This document shows, one piece after another, positions 9,097-17,634 of a stretch of DNA of 64,000 nucleotides. Source of the DNA: Labilithrix sp. (GTDB lineage: Bacteria > Myxococcota_A > Polyangia > Polyangiales > Polyangiaceae); contig JAHBWC010000036.1 in NCBI GenBank assembly GCA_019637225.1, positions 1 through 64,000 of the forward strand. Reading direction: 5' to 3'. A program made the translations under genes and the position numbers. Under the pieces are notes generated by a model. It was not told where the DNA came from. It saw only the letters and a list, made by a program, of their open reading frames with translations, and made no database searches. The stretch's first letter is position 1. Each line of letters starts with the position of its first letter.

Positions 9097-10188
9097 TCAG
9101 CCCACCGCGGTGCCGGCGAGGATCTGCGCGACCACCGTGTCCGCCGAAAACCCCTCGGCCTCGGCCTCGAAGCGCATGCCGATGCGGTGGCGGAGCACGC
9201 TCGGCGCGGACGCGGCGACGTCTTCGGCGGCGACCACGCCGCGGCCGGCCGCCAGCGCGCGGGCGCGTCCACAGGCCATCAGCGCCTGCATGGCGCGAGG
9301 GCCGGCGCCGTAGCGCGCGGCCCGGTGCGCGTGCGTCGCGAGAACGAGCTTCGCGGCGTACTGCTCGACGTGCGGCGCCGCCGGGATGCTCCGCGCGACG
9401 CCGCGCGCGAAGACGAGCTCCTCCGGCGAGCTGAGCGGCGAAGGCGGCGGCGGATCCTCTGCGCGGGCCCCGATGAGCGCGAGCGTCTCGAGGCTGGGCA
9501 TCCGGACGATCAGCTTCACGAGGAAGCGGTCGAGCTGGGCCTCGGGGAGCGGGTAGACGCCCTCCATCTCGATCGGGTTCTCCGTCGCGAGGACGAAGAA
9601 CGGACTCGGCAGCGGCAGCGGCTTGCCCTCGACCGACACGGTCCGCTCCGCCATCGCCTCGAGCAGCGCGCTCTGGGTCTTCGGGGTGGCCCGGTTGATC
9701 TCGTCGGCGAGCACGAGGTTCGCGAAGATCGGGCCCGGTCGATACGCGAGGTCCTTGCCGCCGTCCGGCGTCGCGACGACGAGCGACGTGCCGAGGACGT
9801 CGCTCGGCATCAGGTCGGGTGTGAACTGGATGCGCGCGAACGATCCCCCGACCAGCCGCGCGAGCGTCCGGACGATCTGCGTCTTGCCGAGGCCAGGCGT
9901 GCCCTCGAGGAGCACGTGACCGCCGGCGACGAGCGCCTGGACGACGCCGGCGATGATCTCGTCCTGACCGAGGACGATCGCGCGGAGCGCTTGCTCCAGC
10001 TTGAAGACGATGCTCCGGGCCTCTTGCATCCGGTGCTCGATCGCCTCGTGCGACACGAGCGGCGGAGGCGCGGGCGGCTGGCTTGCGGCGTGGCCGTTCG
10101 TCGCCGCGCGCGCGAGCCCTTCGTTGGCGGCGTGGCCGTTCGTCGCCGTGTGCGCGAGGCCGTTCGTCTGCAGAGCGTGGTTCGTCAT
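9097..10188 (-). CDS. MoxR family AAA+ ATPase
   Basis: A cytoplasmic AAA+ chaperone-type ATPase of 363 residues. Walker A GTPGLGKT is at residues 96-103, Walker B LVLADEINRA follows, and the ALLEAMAERTVSVEG and FFVLATENPIEMEGVYPLPEAQLDRF segments are classic for MoxR. MoxR proteins act on partner VWA proteins, here the three encoded just downstream. The N-terminal 45 residues are an unusual low-complexity tail with a repeated ATNGHAA unit. The ATG at 10188 is chosen because AGGAAG precedes it and it overlaps the upstream stop; longer frames into the upstream gene are not credible. Confidence 0.93.
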   Translation of the reverse strand: MTNHALQTNGLAHTATNGHAANEGLARAATNGHAASQPPAPPPLVSHEAIEHRMQEARSIVFKLEQALRAIVLGQDEIIAGVVQALVAGGHVLLEGTPGLGKTQIVRTLARLVGGSFARIQFTPDLMPSDVLGTSLVVATPDGGKDLAYRPGPIFANLVLADEINRATPKTQSALLEAMAERTVSVEGKPLPLPSPFFVLATENPIEMEGVYPLPEAQLDRFLVKLIVRMPSLETLALIGARAEDPPPPSPLSSPEELVFARGVARSIPAAPHVEQYAAKLVLATHAHRAARYGAGPRAMQALMACGRARALAAGRGVVAAEDVAASAPSVLRHRIGMRFEAEAEGFSADTVVAQILAGTAVG

Positions 10189-11987
10189 GGTCGCTTCCTG
10201 TCTCCGTCGTCGCCGGGGCGTATCGAGCTGAAGTAGCGGCGTACGGTCGGCCGACGCAGAGCCGGCACCGTGTCTTCGCGAAGCCCGTCCTCGACGACGG
10301 TGTCGTACGACGGGAAGATCTCGCGGTAGGCGCGGGGGTCGCCGCCGCGCCCCATGCCCTCGATGACGCTCGCCGCGCGCTCGCCTTCGCGCACGTCCGC
10401 GCGCGCCTGGAGGGCTCCGTCGACCTTCACGCGGCGCTGCTCGGGTCCGGGAGCGCGATCCGATCCGCCGGGCCCCGAGCCGGGCGCCCCGCTGGGCTCG
10501 CCGCTCTTCGACGCCGTCCTCGCCGCGCCGCTCCCCTCGCCGTCCCGACCACCGGGCGCTCGCCCGTCGCTCCCGTCGCGGCCCTCGCCGCTCGACCGAT
10601 CCCCACGCAGCGCGGCGTGCAGCGAGCGATCGAGCTCCGAGGCGCCCTCGGCCATGCGCGCCATCGCGGGCCCCGACGCCTCGCGGCTCGCCTTCTCGAG
10701 CGCGGCGAGCTCTCGCTCCGCGCGGTCCATCGCGCGCTTGGCCGCCTCGGCGTCGCCGCGCGCCGTGGCCTCGCGCGCCTCCGCGAGCGCCGCGGCCACG
10801 CGTGACCACGCCGCGGCTCGCTCGTCCTTGCCGGACGCGTCCCCGCTCTTCGAGCCCCCCTTGCCGGACGCGTCCTCCCTCTTCGAGCCTCCCTTTCCGG
10901 CCGAGCTCTCCGACGCCGCGCGCGCCGCCGCTTCGGCACGCTCGAGGCGCTCGATCATCTTGCGTGTCGACGCCTCGTCACCGCGGCCCGCGGCGAGGTC
11001 CTTCTTCAACGCGGAGATCGCCTCCGACGCGGTCGCGCTCGGGCGCGCGGGACGACTCGCTCCCTCCGCGCCCGCCGCTTCTCCCGCTCCCCGCGCCGCC
11101 GCCGACGCGCCGTCGAGCTCGTCGCGCAGCGATCGAAGCGCGCGCGCCTGAGCGCGCTCGTCCGCCTCCAGCGCGCGCGACGCCTTGCGCATGTCGTCGA
11201 GCGCGTCGAGCGCCCGCCGGCGGTCGCCTCGCTGCGCGGCCTCGGAAGCCCGCCGCGCGGCGTCGACCATCTCGTCAGCCCTCGGGTCCTTCGCGCCGAC
11301 GAGCTCGCGCGGCGCGTTGGCCGCCGCTTCCGCCGCCTTCTTCAGCTCCGCGGCCGCCGTCTCTTCGCGGCCCGTCACCGGGTGCGCCGCGCGTTCGACG
11401 ACCAGCCGATCGATCGCGCCGACGGCGAGCCCGACGATCGCCGCCGCGCCGGCCGCGACGAGCCAGCGCGACTCCCGCCGCGATCGGACCCGCGCCGCCG
11501 GCGCGAGGACGCTCTCGAGCTCGATCCCGACGATCGCCCGGCGCGCGCGCTCGACGGCGAAGCTCGCCATCTCGTCGACGCGCCCGTCGCGCTCGAACGC
11601 GAAGCCGCTCGCGACGATCTCCGCCAGGCCGAGCGCCGCGTCGAGGCGTCGAGCCGACGCGAGCGACGAAGGTCGGCTCCGCCACGCGCGCACGATCACG
11701 ATCGCGAGCGCGACGCTGGCTCCGACGCCTCCGAGGACGACCGCTCGGACCACCGCCTTCCACACGTGTCCGTCCTCGAGCGGCCAGAGGAGCGGACGGG
11801 TCGCCGCGCACACCGCGGCGGCGCCGCAGAGGTGCGCGGCGTAGCGACCGATCGCCTCGCGGATCGCCAGCCGTCCGAGACGACGGCGCGACGCGGCGAC
11901 GACACCCGCGAGCGGCCGCGAGGGTGCGGCGGCCTTCGGGTCCGCGGCCCCGGAGGCGTCGACCACACGGTTCGTTTCTCGGCTCAT
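10185..11987 (-). CDS. DUF4175-like membrane protein with long coiled-coil region
   Basis: First gene of the MoxR/VWA operon, 600 residues. Three membrane helices lie in the N-terminal third (around AAHLCGAAAVCAATRPLLW, VVRAVVLGGVGASVALAIVIV and WLVAAGAAAIVGLAVGAI). A long Ala/Glu/Arg-rich region with strong coiled-coil character and low-complexity Ser/Gly/Lys repeats (GKGGSKREDAS, GKGGSKSGDAS) follows. The C-terminus contains YREIFPSYDTVVEDGLREDTVPALRRPTVRRYFSSIRPGD. The layout resembles large membrane coiled-coil proteins found with MoxR genes. The ATG at 11987 is chosen because the protein-like sequence begins there; the frame upstream is arginine-rich and implausible. No clear ribosome site is seen. 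Confidence 0.75.
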   Translation of the reverse strand: MSRETNRVVDASGAADPKAAAPSRPLAGVVAASRRRLGRLAIREAIGRYAAHLCGAAAVCAATRPLLWPLEDGHVWKAVVRAVVLGGVGASVALAIVIVRAWRSRPSSLASARRLDAALGLAEIVASGFAFERDGRVDEMASFAVERARRAIVGIELESVLAPAARVRSRRESRWLVAAGAAAIVGLAVGAIDRLVVERAAHPVTGREETAAAELKKAAEAAANAPRELVGAKDPRADEMVDAARRASEAAQRGDRRRALDALDDMRKASRALEADERAQARALRSLRDELDGASAAARGAGEAAGAEGASRPARPSATASEAISALKKDLAAGRGDEASTRKMIERLERAEAAARAASESSAGKGGSKREDASGKGGSKSGDASGKDERAAAWSRVAAALAEAREATARGDAEAAKRAMDRAERELAALEKASREASGPAMARMAEGASELDRSLHAALRGDRSSGEGRDGSDGRAPGGRDGEGSGAARTASKSGEPSGAPGSGPGGSDRAPGPEQRRVKVDGALQARADVREGERAASVIEGMGRGGDPRAYREIFPSYDTVVEDGLREDTVPALRRPTVRRYFSSIRPGDDGDRKRP

Positions 11988-12360
11988 CGAGGGTCTTTCG
12001 AGCTGTGAGGCACGCCAGGGAGCCCGAGCTTGGGCGCTCGTCGGAAAACGCTCCGTCGCTCCGTTGGCTTCCGCGCAGACAGCCGAGCCGCTCCGCGGTT
12101 CCGCGTCATGGTTCTTCGTCGGGTAGGCCGAGAGTGTGACCTTCGCGCGGCGCGAGGTCGGTCGCGGCCCGAGCTCGCGGCGACGTGCGGTCGACCGAGG
12201 GCTCCGGCTCACGGCGGCGCGCCGCCGCGGGACGCCACGTTCGCGTCTGATTTCGCGGGCTCGGACGCGAGGCCGCGCGAGGTCCGAGTGGACGAGCGCG
12301 AACGGCTCCCGTCGAACACCCCGCTTGTCCACACGTGGGGCCGCGACTACCGTGCGCCTC
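11988..12360. other. Divergent intergenic region (373 bp)
   Basis: This is the only gene-free gap above 300 bases. It separates the MoxR operon (-) from a lipoprotein gene (+). I see no coding frame of protein-like composition and no RNA gene; apart from the lipoprotein promoter near its right end it holds nothing I can identify. Confidence 0.6.
12325..12353 (+). promoter_or_regulatory. Promoter for the lipoprotein gene, leaderless type
   Basis: TTGTCC (12325-12330) and TACCGT (12348-12353) are spaced by 17 bases. The -10 box ends seven bases before the ATG at 12361, so transcription would begin at or next to the start codon. No Shine-Dalgarno sequence is present. Confidence 0.5.
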
Positions 12361-13011
12361 ATGAAGACCCGCCTTTTCCTCGCCTCCGCCCTGGTCCTCT
12401 CCCTCACCGCCGCGGCCTGCGGCGGCGACAAGAAGCCCGCCGAGTCGCCGGAGAGCAACGCCGGCATCACCGAGACGTCGGCGAAGGAGGACATGCCCCC
12501 GCCTCCCGCGAAGGAAGGCGACGCGCCCGCGGCTCCGGCAGCCGAGGAAGGCGCGGGCGCGGCCGGCGGCGTGATCAAGCTCGCGGCAATGAAGATCGCG
12601 CCCGTGAAGAAGGGCAGCAAGGACAAGGCGATCGAGCTGAAGGACGACGGCTCCGTCTCGATCGACGGCAAGCCCGCGGCGACGATCAAGGGTGACTCCG
12701 TCGACTCGTCCGGCGGCACGTCGATGCTCACGGTCGGCGTCGACGGCAGCCTCGTCGGGAACGGCGTCAAGCCCGGCTACAAGTTCGAGGGCGACGAGCT
12801 CGTGGCCGAGAACGGCGCGCGGCTCGCGGTCGGCGACGACGGCACGATCTCCGTGACCCGCGACGGCAAGAGCGAGCCGCTCGCGAAGGCCGAAGGCGGC
12901 GCCGCGACGGCGAAGCGCGCGGCGCTCATCGCGGTCGTGCTGTGGATGACGGTGCCGGCGAGCGCCCCGGCGAAGGACGCGAAGCCGGCGGCGACCAAGC
13001 CGAAGAAGTAG
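12361..13011 (+). CDS. Lipoprotein of unknown function
   Basis: A 216-residue secreted lipoprotein. The signal peptide MKTRLFLASALVLSLTAAAC ends in a lipidation Cys at residue 20. A Pro/Glu/Ala-rich linker follows, then a repetitive beta-rich domain (IELKDDGSVSIDGKPAATIKGD, VGDDGTISVTRDGK) that looks like short beta-hairpin repeats. I do not recognise a family. The ATG at 12361 fits the signal peptide; the frame stays open upstream but that part is not protein-like. Its stop abuts the stop of the convergent NuoM-like gene with no gap. Confidence 0.8.
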   Translation: MKTRLFLASALVLSLTAAACGGDKKPAESPESNAGITETSAKEDMPPPPAKEGDAPAAPAAEEGAGAAGGVIKLAAMKIAPVKKGSKDKAIELKDDGSVSIDGKPAATIKGDSVDSSGGTSMLTVGVDGSLVGNGVKPGYKFEGDELVAENGARLAVGDDGTISVTRDGKSEPLAKAEGGAATAKRAALIAVVLWMTVPASAPAKDAKPAATKPKK

Positions 13012-15111
13012 TCAGCGGGACGCGACCTGGTCCGGGCCCGGCGGGCTCACCGCGTTGGCCAGATCGCGCACGGTGCCGGTCGTCACGGCGACGACCGGCG
13101 CCGGCCAGAAGCCGAGGAGCACGACGAGGACGACGAGCGGCGCGATGCTCGTCCACTCGCGTCCCGTCAGATCGGGGAACCTCCCGCCGAACGGCTCGAG
13201 CAGCTCGCTCTTCTCCCACTCCGGATCGAGCGGACCGAACGCGACGCGCGAGATCGCGGAGAGGTGCGCCGCCGCGATGACGACGAGCGCGATCGCCGCC
13301 ACGATCGCGAGCGGCGCGTAGCTCGACAGGACGCCGAGCAGCGCGAGGAGCGGCCCCCAGGCGCCGCCGAGACCGAGGACGCCGGCCTGCGCGAGTCCCG
13401 CCGCCGCGAGCGCCGTCGCCCAACCGGGGATCTGCGAGGCGACTCCCCCGAGCCGCGTCGCGTCGCTCGTGCGAACGCGCTCGCGAATCACGGCCGCGAG
13501 GAGCAGGAAAGCGCCGCAGGCCAGCGCGCGTGTGGCGCCGAGCACGATCGCGCCCGAGAGCCCTTGCGGCGTGAGCGAGCCCGCTCCCATCAGCACGAAG
13601 CCCGCCTGGGTCGTCGTCGCGCACGCCGTCATCCTCCGGAGATCGGACTGCCCGAGCGCGGAGAGCGCGCCGTAGGCGGCGGCGATCGCGCCCAGCGCGA
13701 CGACCACGCCCGAAGCCCAGCGCATCCCCTCCGGGAGAACCGCGCAGCCGACGCGAAGGAACCCGCAGAGGCCGACGGTGGGCAGCGCCGCGGCGACGAG
13801 GATGCCCGCCGCCGGCGGCGCCTCGACGAGGACGTCGCCGAGCCACCCGTGCGCCGGGAACGCAGCGAGCAAGAAGAGCGACGCGACGAGGACCATCACG
13901 AAGCAGACCTTCACGAGCGCGCCGCCGAGGAGCGTCGCGCCCTTCACGCTCAAGGCGACACGCGAGAGCTCCGGCAGGCTGAACGTGGTCGTCACTCGGG
14001 TGCCGTCGACGAGGAACGTCGGGTCTGCCTGCCTCGCCGTCGCGATGATCGCGATGGTGAAGAGGACGATCGCAAACAGCCCCGGCACCGTCAGGCGCAT
14101 CGCGGCGGAGCGACGCCCGCTGCCGCCCCAGGCGCCGACGAGCAGGCCCGCCGAGACGATCGCGATCGACGAGAACAAGAGGAAGAGGAGGCCGTCCATC
14201 GCCACGACGGCGCCCGTCACAGCGGCGTGCAGCACGAGGAGGCCCGCGTGGTAACCGGAGGCCCCGCGCGGCACGGTGCGTTCGGGCAGCACCGCCAGGA
14301 ACGCGACGACGCTCGTGACCAGGAGCGCGGTCGCCGCGATGCCGTCGACCCCGAGGAACAGCTCGGCGGAGAGGCCTCGGATCCAGACGACGTGCTCGAT
14401 GAACTGCAGGCCGTCGTTGCCGTCCGCGCGCGACACGTCGGGCGTGAAGCCCCGGTAAACCCAGGCCGCGAGGAGCGCCTGCACGCCGAGGGCGACGATG
14501 GCGACGAGATGAGGCGTGCGCTCGTCACGCCGGCCCGCGGCGCGCGCTAGGAACGTCGCGATCGCGCCGAGGAGCGGGACGCCGACGAGGAGCGACAGGA
14601 CGTGGGACTCGAGCCGGCCGAGGATGCCCGCCGGCTGGGCGCGCACGCCCATCGCGACGTCGCCCGACTGCTCGTCCGAGGTCGTGACGACGACGTGGCC
14701 GAAGAGCTGGCGTTGGCGCGCCGTGCGCTCGGGGCTCCACGCAATGTTCGCCTTGCGCGACGCGCCGGGCGGGATCGTGATCGGGAGGCTCCCGTCGACC
14801 ATGCGCGCGGAGAGCTTCGGCGGCGCGCGAGGATCCGAGCTGTCGCCGCGGACCGCGATGCGCGACACGACGAGCGGCTCCTTGCCGTCGTTGACGATCA
14901 CGAGCTCGCCGGTGTGGCTCGGCGCGCCGGGCGCCCGGCCGGCCGGATCGGGCTTGAGCTCGATCGGGCCGCGCCCCTGCGACGCGGTCTCCAGGCGAAC
15001 GGTGCCGGCGCGGCGTGACTCCTCGGCGCGCGCGGTCCCCGCCGCCATCGCGACGAGCGCGATGACGAAGAGGAGACAACGAAACGCACGCCACGGAGGG
15101 CCGAAGAGCAT
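13012..15111 (-). CDS. NuoM-like membrane protein with signal peptide and Ig-like domain; charged residues lost
   Basis: This 699-residue protein combines a cleavable-type signal peptide (residues 1-29, ending ARA) and an Ig-like beta domain resembling HYDIN/DUF1573 modules (about 55-150: ELVIVNDGKEPLVVSRIAV, ITIPPGASRK). These precede a multi-helix domain related to complex I subunit M. The relation rests on FPAHGWLGDVLVEAPPAAG (compare PfHtWLPdAhteAPtaG), GALSALGQSDLRRMTACATTTQAGFVLMGAG and the helix spacing. By eye, the TM5 Glu, TM7 Lys and TM8 Lys of proton-pumping homologues are replaced by uncharged residues, so it is probably not a pump. It is the third gene of an operon, with two bases between the upstream stop and its ATG. 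Confidence 0.78.
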   Translation of the reverse strand: MLFGPPWRAFRCLLFVIALVAMAAGTARAEESRRAGTVRLETASQGRGPIELKPDPAGRAPGAPSHTGELVIVNDGKEPLVVSRIAVRGDSSDPRAPPKLSARMVDGSLPITIPPGASRKANIAWSPERTARQRQLFGHVVVTTSDEQSGDVAMGVRAQPAGILGRLESHVLSLLVGVPLLGAIATFLARAAGRRDERTPHLVAIVALGVQALLAAWVYRGFTPDVSRADGNDGLQFIEHVVWIRGLSAELFLGVDGIAATALLVTSVVAFLAVLPERTVPRGASGYHAGLLVLHAAVTGAVVAMDGLLFLLFSSIAIVSAGLLVGAWGGSGRRSAAMRLTVPGLFAIVLFTIAIIATARQADPTFLVDGTRVTTTFSLPELSRVALSVKGATLLGGALVKVCFVMVLVASLFLLAAFPAHGWLGDVLVEAPPAAGILVAAALPTVGLCGFLRVGCAVLPEGMRWASGVVVALGAIAAAYGALSALGQSDLRRMTACATTTQAGFVLMGAGSLTPQGLSGAIVLGATRALACGAFLLLAAVIRERVRTSDATRLGGVASQIPGWATALAAAGLAQAGVLGLGGAWGPLLALLGVLSSYAPLAIVAAIALVVIAAAHLSAISRVAFGPLDPEWEKSELLEPFGGRFPDLTGREWTSIAPLVVLVVLLGFWPAPVVAVTTGTVRDLANAVSPPGPDQVASR

Positions 15112-15113
15112 GT

Positions 15114-17375
15114 TCAGCCGAGGAGCAGCGAGGAGAGCACGACCAGGCCGAGGAGGGCCACCATCACAAGGAGGGCGGCCGTGCGGACGCGCTCGGCCGC
15201 ACGCGGTCCGTCGAGGTCCAGCTTGACAGCGACGACGTCCGCCGCCCGCTCGAGCGGAGGATCGACCTTCCCCGAGACGCCTCGCGAGAGACGGCGGAGC
15301 CCGCGACCGACGCCGAGCGCGGACGCGGCGACGGCGGCGGGCACGTCGTCGATGACGTCGCGGTCCATCGCCGCGACCGAGCGCTGGAGAAAGAGCGCGG
15401 CGCGGCCGAAGCCGTCCGCGATCCGCGCGAGGACGTCGTAGGGGCGCCCGAGCGCGAAGAGCCATCGCGGCGACGTGCTCCCCGCGCTCGCCCGGCGCGC
15501 GAGCGCGACGCCCCCCGCCGCAGCCACGAGCGAGAGGACGATCGCCGCTCCCACCATCGCCGGATGCGCGGGCAGAGCCGATGTGCCGGTGAGCCGCCGA
15601 GCGAGCGGCGAGATGTGCCCGCCGAACATCGTCGTCCCGGCGCCGAGCGCCACGCCGCCGACGAGGGAGACGACCGCGAGCACGACGACGACGACGCCCT
15701 CGGGGCGCGACCGGCCGGGGTCGCGCGCGGAGGCGCGAATCACTGCATCATACACACGAAACGCGGCGAGCGCCCCGAGCGTGCAGGCGACGACGAGGCT
15801 CGCGGCGACGCCCCCTGCGAACACCGCCCACGCGACGCTGCCCGCGGCGGCGGAGCCGAGCGCGGCAGAGATTGCGAGCACGTAGCCGAACGACGCGCCG
15901 GCGCCGGGGAGGAGGCCGACCACGCCGGCGGCGGCCACCCCGAGCCACCGCGCGTCGCGACGCGCCTCGATCGCCGCGAGCGCAGCGCTCGTCGAGACGA
16001 CCGCCGACGACGCGAGGATGAGCGAGGCCGACGGATCGCCGAGGCCCGCCGCGACGACCGCCATCGACGCGACGGCGGCGAGGACGCCGCGCAGCGCCTT
16101 GTGCCCGTCGTCGACGCACGCGGCGCGCGCCGCGAGGACGATCGCGGAGCCCGAGCCGATGAGGACGACGAGCGCGCCGTCAGTCGCCGACGGATCGACG
16201 AGCGGAGCGAGCCGCAGCGCGAGGTACGGCGCAGGGACGGCCTCGAGCACGGACACGAGCGCCGACGGGCCACGCCGACTCGCCCCGGCGTGGAGGTAGA
16301 GGAGCCCGCCCCCGAGCGCGAGGAGGAGGACGATCGCCGACGCGCGGAGGCCGTTGATCGTCCGTCCGGAGAGCGCCGCGCGCACCGTCGCCGAGCCGCC
16401 GGCGGGCGCGAGGCGCGGAACGGCGAACTGATCGTCGAGCGCGCGAAGGCTCGCGGTCGGGCCGTAGGGCGTGAGGACGTGCGTGCGCCCGGCGACGAGC
16501 CCGACGCGCGGCACGAGGACGTCACCGGAGGCGGCGCCGCCCTGGACGCGAAGCGTGTAGACGCCCGGGTCGACCGCGATCGAAAACGGCGACGCGACGG
16601 GCTCGTTCGGAAGGTCCGCGTCGTCGGACGACACGAGCGCGCCCGAGTGCGTGGTCATCACGAGCGTGGCTTTCTCGGAATCGGAGCCGCCCGAGCTCGT
16701 CGTCACCAGCACGAAGCGAGGAGCCCCGTCGGGATCGTAGCCCTCGGGACCGAACGCGCCGCCGAGCGACCAGAAGAGGAAGACGAACCCGAGGAGGACG
16801 GCCGTGTTGCCCGCGAGCGCCGCGACGTTGGGCCCGGAGCCACCGCCGCGCGACAGCCCCCACGCCCCGAGCGAGAGGACGCCGAGGGCGACGAGGATCG
16901 GCGCGAAGCCATCGCCCACGCAGAGGAGCATCGCGCCTGCCGTGAGGAGACCGCTCCACGCGAGGCGCGCGCCGGCCCCCGCGCGGGAAGACCACGACGT
17001 CTGGAGCGCCGACGCGCACGCCACGATCGCGATGACGAGCGCGAAGGCCGCGCTCCGGGGATCGAGCGCGAGGTCGAACGCGAGATCGAGCTGCCCGAGC
17101 CGCGCGAGCTGCGCGACGTGCTGGACGAACAGATGTCCGCGAGGGAGGAGCGCGAGCCGCACCGCCAGCACCACCGCGAGGCCGAGCGTCCCGACTGCGC
17201 CAGTGACGGCGACGATGGGACCGAGCACGTCGTAGGCGGCCGAGCCGATCCGCCTCCCCGTCCTCGGGCGCGCGACGAGCGCGACGAAGAGCGCCCACAG
17301 GAGCGGGAGCACGACCAGCCCGACCAGCGTGAAGACCGGCTGAACGACGGCGAGCGATCCGGAGGCTTCGAACAT
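15114..17375 (-). CDS. NuoL-like membrane protein with soluble insertion
   Basis: A 753-residue polytopic membrane protein. The overall helix pattern and segments such as VLEAVPAPYLALRLAPLVDPSATDGALVVLIGSGSAIVLAA and DDGHKALRGVLAAVASMAVVAAGLG align with the core of complex I subunit L (ALIHAATMVtAGVYllaR, DIKrvLAYSTiSQLGYM), but the conserved charged and His residues are mostly gone. A soluble insertion of roughly 140 residues (about 195-340, with VYTLRVQGG and SGDVLVPRVGLVAGRTHVL) lies between helices. The C-terminal amphipathic stretch ends in one more helix, as in NuoL. It is the middle gene of the H-L-M-like operon; GAGGGC precedes the ATG. Confidence 0.7.
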   Translation of the reverse strand: MFEASGSLAVVQPVFTLVGLVVLPLLWALFVALVARPRTGRRIGSAAYDVLGPIVAVTGAVGTLGLAVVLAVRLALLPRGHLFVQHVAQLARLGQLDLAFDLALDPRSAAFALVIAIVACASALQTSWSSRAGAGARLAWSGLLTAGAMLLCVGDGFAPILVALGVLSLGAWGLSRGGGSGPNVAALAGNTAVLLGFVFLFWSLGGAFGPEGYDPDGAPRFVLVTTSSGGSDSEKATLVMTTHSGALVSSDDADLPNEPVASPFSIAVDPGVYTLRVQGGAASGDVLVPRVGLVAGRTHVLTPYGPTASLRALDDQFAVPRLAPAGGSATVRAALSGRTINGLRASAIVLLLALGGGLLYLHAGASRRGPSALVSVLEAVPAPYLALRLAPLVDPSATDGALVVLIGSGSAIVLAARAACVDDGHKALRGVLAAVASMAVVAAGLGDPSASLILASSAVVSTSAALAAIEARRDARWLGVAAAGVVGLLPGAGASFGYVLAISAALGSAAAGSVAWAVFAGGVAASLVVACTLGALAAFRVYDAVIRASARDPGRSRPEGVVVVVLAVVSLVGGVALGAGTTMFGGHISPLARRLTGTSALPAHPAMVGAAIVLSLVAAAGGVALARRASAGSTSPRWLFALGRPYDVLARIADGFGRAALFLQRSVAAMDRDVIDDVPAAVAASALGVGRGLRRLSRGVSGKVDPPLERAADVVAVKLDLDGPRAAERVRTAALLVMVALLGLVVLSSLLLG

Positions 17376-17634
17376 CAGCCCTCGGAGGCGTCCGAGGCGC
17401 CGGCGGCGCGATCGCTGGAGAAGCCGGCGCTCTTCGGTGGACGTTTTCGGCCCATCTGCGTGCGGCGATGATCCTCCCCCCGCGCAGGCAAGGCAAGCGG
17501 CCTATCGCGTCACGCCTGCGCTTCGCAGAGGCCCCGGCGCGCGAGGTCGGCTTCGCCGCGCCGTCGGCCCTCGAGGACGCGAGGTCTCGCGAGCTCGAAG
17601 CGCGACCGCGGGACGATCCGACCGACCGGCTCGC
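17376..17634. other. Gap between NuoH-like and NuoL-like genes
   Basis: 259 bases with no convincing gene. On the minus strand a 26-codon frame (17455-17375) ends in TGA overlapping the NuoL-like ATG, but its composition (basic, Ser/Ala-rich) gives no support for a protein. Confidence 0.4.

Noticed and set aside
10080..10160. Minisatellite-like repeat near the moxR start
   Set aside because: It is the coding sequence of a repeated ATNGHAA unit in the N-terminal tail of the MoxR protein, not a separate element.
17375..17455. A 26-codon gene before the NuoL-like gene
   Set aside because: The TGATG overlap is attractive, but the peptide is basic and Ser/Ala-rich with no hydrophobic segment and no ribosome site support.
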